DNA of 64,000 bases from Camellia lanceoleosa (Eukaryota > Streptophyta > Magnoliopsida > Ericales > Theaceae): assembly GCA_025200525.1 (NCBI GenBank), contig CM045762.1, positions 372,001 to 436,000 of the forward strand, read 5' to 3'. This document shows, one piece after another, positions 34,663-46,188 of the stretch (positions within the stretch are counted from its first letter, which is position 1; each line of letters starts with the position of its first letter). The notes under the pieces were generated by a model. That model did not search any database and had not been told where the DNA came from. It worked only from the letters and a program-made list of their open reading frames with translations. The position numbers and the translations under genes were made by a program.

Positions 34663-35370
34663 ATATTTAATTAAACTTTCTTTTTTATTTATTCTCTAAT
34701 CATCAACTAATTATTTTGTTAACATATCAATAAATTTAGAAAATGAGTCTATAAAATGGTTTGTATATCATTTTTTCTATTTAATTGCATTTCAACCCCT
34801 ATCTCCTCTCTCTTTTTTCTCTCTAACATTGAATGTAATGATATCCTCTGAGAAATCCTTATAAACTCTTACATCTTGTTTAGAAATATATTATTTTAAT
34901 ATTTTTTTTATTGAAGTATAAGATAAAAAATTAGTAATATATTTGAGATAATTTTTTATATTTTCCAAAAAAAATATAAAAAAAAAAGTGAAAAAAATAA
35001 TAATAAAATAATAAAAAATTTAACATTTTCATATCATTTGTTAATTCTTTGACTTTTTAATATTTTTTTGACTTTTAGACTAACATGAAAAGTTGCCAAA
35101 CGAATCCTTGAAGATGGCTTCTCTTCGGTTTGTGCTGGTTTTGGGGTTTATTTTAAGCTTATTCTGATGATTCAAATTCGTAAGAATCATTGAGAAAATA
35201 ATTCAGGTAAAAAATTAAGTTAGATATAGATAACTATGTGTTTAGATTATACTTGTTACATAAAATTGGACCACAAATATAATTTTAAAAATCATTCAAA
35301 ATTTTATCCAAAATTGAATGTGTGGATAAAATTTATTTAAAATATAACCCGCAATATATTAGTTTTAAAT

Positions 35371-35375
35371 ATAAG
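35371..35375. other. Target-site duplication of element B, left copy (ATAAG)
   Basis: ATAAG precedes TGTAGACG. The right copy at 61245-61249 is ATAAA. Empty sites in neighbouring units read ATAAGCCATGTATTCC, so the original was ATAAG and the right copy has mutated. Confidence 0.88.
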
Positions 35376-38300
35376 TGTAGACGTCCCCGAACGCCCCGGG
35401 AGGGATGAGGTCCCGTTCTGTTCATTTGGGGTTCACTACAGTTCGGACTCAAATTGTCACAGTTCTTAATCTGAACCAAAGAGTCCAAATTCGGAAAATC
35501 GTTTTGAGAAAACAGATTTTTGAAAGAAGTGCCAAACATGGACTGCTTTGCCAGGTACAGAGTCGCCACCTAAATATTTTATTTTGGGAAATTTAGGAAA
35601 CCCTGACTCGTTTGCCTAAGGTCACGTGTCCGTCATCACCAAAGTTGCCTCGGCTCGGGAACTTGGGTACGATTGGGGAAGGTCACTTCGTGAGCACCCC
35701 CGCTCGCCCGATCAAAGATCGGCCTCTACTAACCATGATATCAAGTTTTGAAAACATTATGCGTTCTTATTCCGGTTATTAGCCTAGATTACTATGTGAT
35801 GCGCACAGCATACAAGTATAGACTGGATCGCCTGAATTGGAACAAAACATTTCATGTTTGTTTGTTTGAAAAATGGTTTGATCGTGCTACTCGCAAGTAG
35901 GCTAAGACGTGGATTTGCCACCCTCGGATGGGCTTAGAAAACATGATTTTGCCACTATCTAGTGGGCTTAAACTCACAATTAATGAATTGTTCCGATTCA
36001 AATAACCCAACCTTCACCCACAGGCATTCAGGCAGATATATCACATAAGCAATTAGCCTCATGGTAAACATGCTATCATGGCAGTCACTCACACGCATGC
36101 AAGGATGCTAAATCATAAACACTTACCGAGTACTCCAAGCCAAAACAGAAGCTGATTAGAAATCCATGCATGATCCTAACTATACAGAAATGCCTAATGC
36201 AACACATGCAAAATGTAACTATAGCAAGCTCGGCTATTCTAAAGATGGCATATGATGATGCTACAGCTAATATGTATTCAACTTGGAAGTAAAATACAAT
36301 GCAGTTATTATGATGCGCCGAGCCCGGTGCGTGCAAGACAAATGAATGAATGCAAACACACTATCATACTGTATGCTAATTGAAACATGCCCTAATCTAA
36401 CCATCATAAGCGGGTAAATAAAAGGGAGAAAGATGTGGGGTTGGAAGACATACATCACACACACGCACACTTATTACAGTTGTATCCTCACGCAGAGGGT
36501 CCTAATAAATAATATACAGTCCCAAATGAATAAATAATACAGTCCCGAATAAATAATTACAAAACCCTAATTAATTAACAAATTAATCTAGGAAAGCAGT
36601 AAATTGTCACGCAAATCCATGGACCACCTCAGCTCTGTTCCAAATGATGAATAATGCATGCTCGGGTTGCCTTGCGCAAAAATCCACTGCGATGCCCCGG
36701 TTTGCCTCTGTTTGCAATTGTTCTTGGGATGCGTGCCAAGCTCCGGAAGGCTGCCGATTTCTGATTTGCTGGAACAGAGAGCAACAAAGGGGCATGGCAA
36801 AGTATTTTCACATATATATGCATGCATGACTACTCTTCAAGGAGTGTAGTCCTCGATTCTCGTGCCACCAATCACACATCTCGATCCATGATGGTCGAGG
36901 AGTCGATTTGCACAACTCAATATGAAATGAATGCACATGGAAACACAACAGGGCCTAGACTCCATCATGGATAATTCGGAGTGTCGGTGACCGGAAATTG
37001 AGACACGTTCCGTCACTCGGAGTACGAAACGTCCCTCATTTCCCGTGCTCGGGCTAACTCCTATCCCGAACACAATGCAATATGCATGACATGCATGAAT
37101 GAAATCCTAACATACAACCTAGCATACACAATGCTATAAAGTGGCACACACGATGCACGAGGTAACATGGCATACACAATGCGCTAACATACAACCTAGC
37201 ATACGCAATGCTATGAAACGAAAAGGCATACACAATGCATAATGGACTTACACTAACATGAGTGGACCTCAGCCACACTCACATCAGTAGCCATTAGATG
37301 GAAATGAGACTCTTGAAATGCGTGCACACATGTACGCAAACCGAGGACCGAACCTAAGGCATCAAATGCCACTCTACCAAAGCATGGCAAGGGATGGAAC
37401 ATGGTATGCAAACATACAAATTTCAGCACTTAAATATGATACAAAATGATCCCGAAACATGGAAACATGGCAGCCGATGCATGAGATGAACCTCGAAACT
37501 CGAAACTAGGCGCATGGAATGACTTATAGCTATACAAAGCATGCATTATTTAATCATAAAGCATGAAGATAGATCCAAGGCAGTCCAAAAACATGAACAT
37601 TTCTAGTTCAAAGCATGGCCAAAAGATGCTAGCAAGATGGACTAAAATAGCATGCAATTTTGACTAGCAAACATGGTTTACATGGAAAGTATAGGATGCA
37701 CATGGAATTTTACCAAACCAACAAAAATCAGTGAATAAATCATATGAAAATGGGCCCAAATAACCACTGTTTTGAAACCATGGCATGCAAAAATGATGAG
37801 TTACTTTAGAGGGCCATGCAAGGAGTTATTAGGCACATACAAGATAGACATGAAGCATGACCAAAAAAAACTCTGGAAATCAAATATGGTAGTCCTAAAA
37901 CTCACCAAACTGGGCCTGGAAAGTGACTTCAAAGCATGCAAGATAGGGTCTCTTTGGAAGGCCAAAATGACCACCAAACAAGAGAAGGTGAGAGGGGGTC
38001 ACCCCCCTCTGATTTGGAGGCTCAAAACAGTGTCTTAGCCATTAAAAATCCACTGGATTTCAGTGGCTAGAAGGCCAAAACAAGGCCAATGCAAATGCTC
38101 ACATGTATGGCTCAAAACATGAAGAAATAATGCATGCAAGGAAGGAGATGACTCCAAACAGAAATGGGACCATGAACAAACTTAAATAGGAGGTCAAAAC
38201 AAGGCTTTTTTCAGTTTATGGAAAACCTTGAAAACAAACACAAGTAGGGCTAATCTATCATACAAAAATGGCCCTAAAAGAGAGAATAGAGACAAGTGGT

Positions 38301-39934
38301 AGCTTCTGGCCTCAAACAGAGGAGATCCCTTCAACAAAGTTGAAGAGGGGATCAAAATAAGGCACTTTACAGTTTATGGCCAAGTCCGAAACAGCCCACA
38401 AATAGGCCTAAAATACTATGCAAAAAAAAGGCCTAAAGGGAGTTAAAGAGGAAAGTGATAGTAGGAGACCTCAAACAGAAAGAGGTCCTTGGTTAAAAAT
38501 GAAAAGGAGCTCAAAATATGACTATTTACAGTTTGGGTAGGAGCCCAAAAATGTAATGAAGTATGGCTTAGATTGCATGCAAAATAGAGCAAAAAAAGAG
38601 AGAAATGAGGCTCACCCTTGTAGTCCAAACTTCCAGCAGCTTTTGGTCCAAGAAATGGTGCTCCTAAGCTCTGAAAAACAGCCTCCAAGTTGCTGAAATG
38701 GAGTGTGGATTGATAGGCTAGGAGTTGGTGTAAAAATGGTCAAGAATCAAGGGTATTTTGAGGCTTGGAATAGAGAGAGAGGGAGATGTAATGCAAGAGC
38801 TCTAAACCAATGTTTGTAACCCTCAAAAATGGTGGTGGAGGTGCTGGTTTTATAGGGAGATGAGCGGAGGAAAAGGGGGGGAAAACCAATTCAAATTTTC
38901 CCCCCAAAAGGTAGCCCCCCGGATTCAAAATCTGGGGAGAAACAAATTGCACAGCTGGAATGCATTTGAAGAGGAGATTCTGGCCGGCCAGGTTCAAAGG
39001 GTTCAAGTGGCCGGCCGGCCACCCCCCCTAGCTGGCCGTCCAGGGGCCAAAAGGGTCAAGAATGATTGCTGGCTGGCCAGCCCAAAAAGGTGGCCTCCCA
39101 TGTGTGCACAACACAAATATGTGGTTGAAACCCAGAAAATGTGAAACAGGAGAGAGAAAAGCCAACTTTTTAGAGGGGTTCAAAAGGGTCAATGACAATT
39201 GCTGGCCGGCCATGTCATATTGGTGGCCTCCCAGGTGTGTACAACATAAATATGGGGTTTAGGGCTCAAGAAAGTGGCCCCGGGGTGGTCAACATTAGCT
39301 TTCAAGTGAGGAAAACGGGCGACGGAGAGCGATGAAGAAATAAAGCTGGCTTTTCAAAAAAATTGCTGGCCTCCCACCCTCCTACAAGCTTCCTAATAAT
39401 GAAAATAAGGTCTCCACCAAAAATGAACCAAAACGGATGCAAAACAAAGGTTCGGGGACCGAAACGCGCAGCCCAGGGCCCCGAAAATGGGCCGTTAAGC
39501 ACCGGAGGTGGCGTTCGACCACGAAGTTGGTCTCTTGGGCCACAGTGTTCCTCAAAAGGGAGGAAATAAGGTGTATACCAAAAATCGGAACAAACGGAGG
39601 TGGTTAGGCGGTCCCGAACCGAGGCACACGGCCGTCGGCTCCGAAAAATCGAAAACCGGGCTCCAAACGGGAAAAATGGCCTACGACCACGGAACATAGC
39701 CTACGGCCATTGAGATATGATCTACGAGACCTCTCCTTCCCTTCGGGAAGAGAAAACAAAGAAAACAGAGCCTGGTTCGCAAACCGAGGCAAGGCACGAA
39801 AGAGTCCGGAAGTCTGGAGGCTAGGCTCGCAGCCGAGACTCTGAAACTTCTGAACGACCACAATATGCAATATCACCGAGCGCTCAATCGGTGACGTCTG
39901 AGTCTTAAGGTCGGTCAAAAATGGGGTGTCTACA
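35376..39934 (-). repeat. Left (3') LTR of element B, 4559 bp
   Basis: Starts TGTAGACGTCCCCGAACGCC and ends ATGGGGTGTCTACA. It is near-identical to the right LTR, with small indels (for example in A-runs) and scattered substitutions. GGCCGGCC-rich blocks occur at 38984-39022 and 39200-39215. Short open frames recur in both LTRs only as copies. Confidence 0.95.
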
Positions 39935-39948
39935 GTTGCCCCTCTTTG
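39935..39948 (-). other. Polypurine tract of element B
   Basis: Minus-strand CAAAGAGGGGCAAC abuts the 3' LTR start, identical to element A at 10941-10954. Confidence 0.85.
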
Positions 39949-41358
39949 ACAGAACTCGAAAGTCATAAGTGACGGGAGTGAATGTCAAAGCCCAGAGACG
40001 ATCTATTTTTGGCAAGGCCGAAGACTTTAGACAAACAGGTGAGATAAACAGAGATGTGCCCACAGGCGTGCTCGCAGGCAGGGGAGGCAAAATGCAACTG
40101 GCAATGCAAGAAGCCGAAGGTAGCCCAATGATCATGCAAATGCAGCAAGCTGTAATGAAGCACATATTCACAATAGATGCAACAGTTTTAAGCAAGAATG
40201 CAAAGCAACAACTACATTTCATGCAGTTAAGAATGCGGAGAATTATTCAATTCTCGCCACGTCTCACACGGAGAAGATACAATACCTACGCGGTTCGTCT
40301 GGTCACACCAGCCTCAAATGAACCGTACATACAATATCGTGCCTGCAAAAGAAAGAAACTCGACAAGCACAACATAATTAGCAACATACGTTCAAAGCGA
40401 TATCGAATGCAGACAATCGCGGTGTTGATAGAAAAGTGCATCGCAATGCGAGGAGTAACATGCGTGACCACGCGGGTTAAGCGCGAGGGTATGATAATAC
40501 CCGTGAAATGTGCACAATAATGAGTGGTGTGCAAGAGAATGCAAGTGATGTGCACAACAATGCAAAATAAATGCGAACTCGAATGCGAATTTGTCGCAAA
40601 ATGACGAGCAAAGAAATGCGAGTTTTCGACGAGGGCGACTCAATCGCGACCTCCGGTTTACCTCCCGGAGGGGTCGCAACACATTCAAAAAGGATACACC
40701 TTGCTTTTGACGAGTAATGATGAGAAACGCATCGAAAGTTGGAGTTGAAGTTCTGGTGGAGCGATTTTGCGACGGAAAGTGCACTTCTCTTGTACTTTTT
40801 CAGGTCCCGGGGACTCCAATCCTCCTCAAAATTTGCAGAGAGCTTGGTGGGCACCTTGGGAACACCACCGGCCAGCTCTCTTCCCAAGGAGAGGCCACCG
40901 GCCAGGGTTGAGGGAGAGAGGTGGTTGGCCTGCCCGAAAAGGTGGCTGGCTGGCCACCTTGGCAAAACCATGGGCAGTTAGGTCATTTCACTCTCTTTTC
41001 TTTAAATGTGCTCATCCAAAGCACTTTTCCTCACAACATCAGCTCCGAAATTGCTTTCTCCTCCTTCCCAAACCATTTTCTTCTTCAGATCTGAGCTCTA
41101 TACGCATTTTCCAACGCCCCACGCCAAGTTGTTTCGTGAAAACTTTTAGTTCTCTTCACTTTGAATCGATTAAATTTTGATTTCGGTGCCTCTTTCTTCA
41201 TTTTCGCCACTTGAGGTGAGTTTGTCTCAACATTTGGAAGATTTTCTCGGGAGTTGACTTTTGTTGACTTTTTCATTTCCTAAGAGGTGACTTTTGTTGA
41301 CTTTTTCTAATTTTGGCTTATTTTGCTCATTTTCGCTTCTTTTTGCAGATTTTCTGAG
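39949..41358. other. 3' region of element B between purine tract and antisense gene
   Basis: The segment 39950-40380 aligns with 10955-11310 plus 13400-13450 of element A, but without the minisatellite. Only about 65 bases (40255-40320) stand where A has 2.1 kb. The segment 40905-40965 (GGAGAGAGGTGGTTGGCC...GGCTGGCTGGCC) matches the sequence upstream of the second antisense gene. The segment 40970-41358 would be promoter and leader of the plant-mobile-domain gene. Longer frames here have no recognised motif. Confidence 0.55.
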
Positions 41359-41739
41359 ATGGCCGGTCATTTTCCTCATAGTGGAGGTCCTCCGGGGGCC
41401 GAGGATGATCCCGATATCATGGCTCTACCTCCGAGGGTTCGACCCTTCATACCCGAGAGGTACGACCCTCGGGCATATATCGTTCCGCGGGCTATTTTCT
41501 ATCACTTTACGGATTTTGATGATCGGGCGCCTGGGGATTTGCTTTTGCGAGAGCCAGAGTCCCATCTCTCCTATGAGGCACGAGAGGTATTCACTTCGCC
41601 TTTTTTATATTTCCGCAATGTATTTCTGCATTTTTGTACGTTTCATGCCTCTTGCTATGCATATCTGCTCATTTTAGCACGTAGATTGTTCTGATGCTTA
41701 GCCCATGATACAGTATTCTGTTTGCATTTTGAACACTTG

Positions 41740-42780
41740 AATTTCTGATCACGTAGCCCATAACTTGATGGTGAACACACAGCACACACATATGTTGACA
41801 GTTGAACACTCAGTCCAAACTTCGAATTTCCAAACACACAGCCCAGCTGAAGGTGAACACTCAGCACACACTTGTTGAGAGTAGAACACACAGCCCAAAC
41901 TCTGAATTTCTGAACACACAGCCCAGCTGAAGGAGAACACACAGCACACACTTGTTGAGAGTAGAACACGCAGCCCAAGCTCTGAATTTCTGAACACACA
42001 GCCCAAGTTGAAGGTGAACACACAGCACACACTTGTTGAGAGTAGAACACGCAGCCCAAACTCTGAATTTCTGAACACACAGCCCAAGTTGAAGGTGAAC
42101 ACACAACACACACTTGTTGAGAGTAGAACACCCAGCCCAAACTCTGAATTTCTAAACACACAGCCCAAGTTGAAGGTGAACACACAACACACACTTGTTG
42201 AGAGCAGAACACGCAGCCCAAACTCTGAATTTCTGAACACACAGCCCAAGTTGAAGGTGAACACGCAGCACACACTTGTTTTGAAATTTGAACACACAGC
42301 CCAAACACTTGACGTCGAATACGCAGCCCACTGATTTTGAAATCTGAACACACAGCCCAAACACTTGACGTCGAACACGCAGCCCGAACTTTGAGGTGAA
42401 TACGCAGCCCACTGATTTTGAAATTTGAACACACAGCCCAAACACTTGACGTCGAACACGTAGCCCGAACTTTGAGGTGAACACGCAGCCCACTGATTTT
42501 AAAATTTGAACACACAGCCCAAACACTTGACGTCGAACACATAGCCCGAACTTTGAGGTGAACACGCAGCCCACTGATTTTGAAATTTGAACACACAGCC
42601 CAAACACTTGACGTTGAACACGCAGCCCGAACTTTGAGGTGAACACGCAGCCCACTGATTTTGAAATTTGAACACACAGCCCAAACACTGAATTTCTGAA
42701 CCCGCAGCCCAAATTGAAGGTGAACACATAACACATACTGATCTTGAAATTTGAACACACAGCCCAAACACTCGATTTGC
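41740..42780. repeat. 81-bp tandem array in intron 1 of the antisense PMD gene
   Basis: Built from 24-29-bp subunits beginning GAACACRCAGCCCA, grouped in threes to an 81-bp period. Subfamily 1 (about 41815-42280) contains AAGTTGAAGGT, CACACTTGTTGAGAGTA and AACTCTGAATTTCT subunits. Subfamily 2 (about 42285-42700) contains AACACTTGACGTC, GAACTTTGAGGT and CTGATTTTGAAATTT subunits. Each has about five copies. As 81 is a multiple of three, several frames stay open across it (a 378-codon minus-strand frame, for example), which is not evidence of coding. Confidence 0.95.
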
Positions 42781-42935
42781 ACGCAGCTCATTGCATTGTA
42801 TCTGTTTTAGTTTGCACACAACTCATACATTTCATTTGCACACAGCTCATTTATTTCATTTGCAGGCAGCTCATTTATTTCATTTGCACGCAGCTCATTT
42901 ATTTCATTTGCACGCAGCTCATTTATTTCATTTTG
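42780..42935. repeat. Short tandem repeat CACGCAGCTCATTTATTTCATTTG
   Basis: Five to six copies of a 24-25-bp unit with GCAGCTCATT, directly downstream of the 81-bp array and just before exon 2 of the antisense gene. It shares the CGCAGC core with the larger array and may derive from it. Confidence 0.85.
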
Positions 42936-45323
42936 AGACTGAATGTATGTATTGACCTCCCGTATAGCACGAGGATATGGCTCTGTCGTAGCTAGAGAAT
43001 GGTACGCGGAGCTTCCGGAGGTTGTCCGGCATTTGATCGACTTGGCGAGGTTTGGGCCCTTCTGCTCTAGCATATCTCGTTGTCTGGTTAGCAGGACATT
43101 GATGGGTGCTTTAGTGGAGAGATGGTGGGACACCACCAACTCCTTTCATTTCTCTGCTACTGGGGACATGACTATGACCCCATTTGACTTTGCCGTGCTG
43201 ACCGGCCTTGATGTGGGAGGCTGGGCGATCCCATATGATGAGGACATGGGCCAGTGGGAGGCCGCCTAGATCTACTTGTTCGGGGCTCGCCCTCCAGTTG
43301 ACAGATCTTTGGGCAGGGTCTGATATACTTGGTTTTCCTCCCATTTTCGGAGGGTGGAGATGGAGCCTGAGACTCCTGAGGAGGTAGCCCAGTATGCTCG
43401 TGGATTTCTGATGTTCCTCTTCGGGACCACACTATTTGCCGATAGGGGGAACACCGTCGGGCTCTATCTGTTGAGTGCCCTAGTGGACCTATCACAGGTC
43501 CGGCGGTATGATTGGGGTGGCGCCAGCCTGGCCACTCTTTATTGCTATATGAGCGCGACCTCCCGCGGACGGGGGAACATACTTGGCGGTAATTGGAGAG
43601 CCTGGGAGGTACTTTCTGCCCTCTTGATTCACATTTATGCTTTTCATTCTCTGTGCACTGCACACACGGTACACTTTACATTTTGTATCTCTGTACTCTG
43701 CCCTCAGCATTCTGTATTTACAATTTGCACTCAGCATTCTGTATTCTGATGGCTACTGCCTTGTTTTCCACAGCTATGGATCTATGCATACTTCCCGACA
43801 CTAGCCCCAGAGCTCGAGGTGGCGATGCCTCCCATGACCTCTTATTCGCTGGTATTTGAGGGCCCGTACCGGCCGAGACCTCGGGAGTCTCTTCTCTATC
43901 TATGGTAGTACTTTGACACAGTACGGCCATCAGAGGTATTGCAGAACTCTCAGTTCTTCATGTTTCCAATCTTTGATTTATCTTGCGCATTTACGATTTC
44001 TGATCAGCTTATGCATTGGTTATCCGCAGATCGCATGGCAGCCTTGGGCGCCTTTGGGTAGTGACCTCTGATTTCAGTTTGCCGGAGCCTGGGGTGCCTC
44101 TCGGTACAGGATCTTGTTAGAGGGGCCGGTTGGCAGGGCCTGGTTTTTAGAGGAGCGTTTCATGCGCCAGACATGGGGCTATCCCGTTCAAGACGTTCCC
44201 TCAGCACCCCCAGATGATATGTAGACTGCTAATAGGCTCCCTCCCTAGGGTTTTGTTGACGCCAGGTTGGGTACTGACGTATTTCTTCATGTGGAGCAGG
44301 GAGAGTATGCGACTTATCATCACACATACTTGATGCCTTCACTGACGGGAGTCCGTACTCCGACGAGGAGACCCACTGGTATTCCCTCATCGAGCTGGGC
44401 TCAGGCTGCAGATATCCCTTCCACTAGCAGGGCCGATACATCCAGAGGTGGGGGTGGATTGGTTCCCCTGATTCCTCCGACTCATCATCATCCTGGGTGG
44501 CGGACATGCCGGCCAGACGGGATGGCGATTCGGGACTCCCTACTCGATTCTGATAGAGCCTCCCATGTCTGACCACAGATATGTCAGAGATCCTGATTCC
44601 CCGCCGGTACGCTTTACATCTTCGATTTATCACTCTGATATTTGGACATTCATTCCTTTACTGATATTTTGCATTTGTATCTGCAGCCTCCAGTCGGGTA
44701 CATGGATGAGATGCTCGGGATGATGGCCGCACTCGAGGGTATGGTCTTAAGGAGAGAGGCATGGTTGTCCATCATGGGCATCCAGGTACTCTTTAATTTT
44801 CTCGCATTGATAGGTTGTCTATGTAGAGCATATCTGACACACACCACATTCGTATACTGTATCTGCATGAACCCTCATTTCATGTAGTTTGCTTGGATCT
44901 ATACCTGATACACACATTTGAGCTGATGTATTCAAACTGCACTTTTATTTTCAGATGCCTTCGGTATATCAGTCATAGACCGGGCCATCCAGGCCTTCTC
45001 GGGGAGTTGGGCCATCTCGACCTTCTCGGGGAGCCGGGCCATCTCGACCTTCTCGCGGGGCCGGGAGAGGGGAGTCGTTCCGCAGACGCAGAGCACATAT
45101 CATAGAGGAGGAGCCCGATGAGGAGAAGGAGGAGGAGGAGGAGGCCGTAGATCGTCAGTCAGAGACATCTGCTGATAGAGATGAGGGTTCTGACCTTGGT
45201 TCCGGGAGTGGAAAGGAGGCTGAGGAGGATCCCCAGGATGATAGTTCCGACTCAGATGGTGCCGGTGGTGCAGAGCCTGTTCCGCAGAAGAGGACGAAGA
45301 GGGCCTCTTATTCCTGCTCTTGA

Positions 45324-46188
45324 GAGCATTGGCGCAGTTGTTTCCTGCTTTATTTACCTTTTTACTAGTAGTTGTAGCACATTGTACATTGTTAGGCAGT
45401 TTTATTTTTTGTAAAACTTGTACCTTTGCTATAAAGTGTTGTAACAAAGGAAGCATGATGGAATGAAACAGCTTTTGAAAAAGTGTTGTAGTTTATGTTC
45501 TCAACATCGCATTGCATCATTTTACACAAAAATGAGATTGAACAAATTTGAGCACTGAAAATTTCCAAGTCAGGTAGTGAACTGATGCAACCAACTAAAC
45601 AACCTAACTTACTAAGAAACAACAAAACCTTAGCAAGTTTACAACTCGATAAGCAAAACACAACAAAAATGATTAAACAAGGAGTAACAATCTTGACAAA
45701 CAAAAACTTGACAGCTCGACAAAACTTAACAACTCGATAAACAAGACAATTCAACAAACATAACGACAACTCGATAAGCAAAACAACAACTCGATAATCA
45801 AAACAACGACTCGATAAGCAAGACTTAACAACAACTCAATAAACAAGGTGCATTTCGGATGATCTGGGCGGCAGAATGCATCCAAAACTGAGGAAAACTC
45901 GTGCCTTCAACACTCTCGATGCATGGAAATGCTAGGAACTTCCTTCTAGAGACTAGAACAGGACCCAAGACACAGATTGCAGCATAACCGGCCACATTTG
46001 GGAGCTGGCCGACCAGCTTTTTGCATTTGAGGGGAGAGGGGTGGCCGGCCTGCCAGAAAAGGTGGCCGGCCGGCCACTTAGCTCAGCAACCACCAATTTT
46101 TCGACACGTGTCCCCCCGAACAGTGCTTTATCCCCTTTAAAAGTCCTAGCTCCATGGCTCATTCATTTCATCTCAATTTTGCACCAAA
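45324..46188. other. Spacer between the two antisense genes of element B
   Basis: The 3' flank of the PMD gene (TTGTAAAACTTGTACC) is followed by degenerate repeats of CAACTCGATAARCAAAACAA from about 45640 to 45850. A GGCCGGCC-rich block (46018-46082) stands about 105 bases upstream of the second gene. No gene is seen on the minus strand. Confidence 0.6.
45640..45850. repeat. Degenerate CAACTCGATAAGCAAAACAA repeats
   Basis: About eight imperfect copies of 18-25 bp with the ACTCGATAA core. Confidence 0.75.

Larger units (their letters stand above)
34448..35375. repeat. 1.0-1.1-kb tandem repeat, unit 1 (left of element B)
   Basis: From GTGATATTTTATTAATAT (34453) this matches 61338, 62481 and 63554 onward. 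Unit 1 is cut at 35375 by element B and continues at 61250. It holds one copy of the ATCCTCTGAG...TATTTGAGATA sub-repeat, whereas the units to the right hold two. The ending AGTTTTAAATATAAG abuts the LTR. Confidence 0.9.
41359..45323 (+). pseudogene. Antisense plant-mobile-domain (PMD) gene in element B, six inferred exons, decayed
   Basis: Plus-strand gene opposite to pol. The inferred exons are 41359-41586, 42968-43608, 43774-43935, 44030-44606, 44687-44785 and 44955-45323. Junctions show GT and AG borders and the phase holds from exon 2 to exon 3; the exon 1 to exon 2 phase does not fit. Exon 2 has the PMD signature: DLARFGPF, LVERWWDTTNSFHF, GDMTMTPFDFAVLTGLDVGG, then FGTTLFADRGNTVGLYLLSAL. 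Exon 3 gives LWIYAYFPTLAPE; exon 4 gives GPVGRAWFLEERFMRQTWGY. The last exon is PSRPSRG-repeat plus an acidic tail and KRTKR, a possible nuclear signal. In-frame stops occur at 43267, 43321, 43906, 44069, 44222, 44246 and 44976. PMD proteins include host regulators of transposon silencing and TE-carried copies; the role here is unknown. Confidence 0.8.

Noticed and set aside
41655..42791. A 378-codon minus-strand open frame with repeated W-A-V-C-S words
   Set aside because: It runs across the 81-bp array. A repeat length divisible by three keeps several frames open at once, and the region reads as an intron of the antisense gene.
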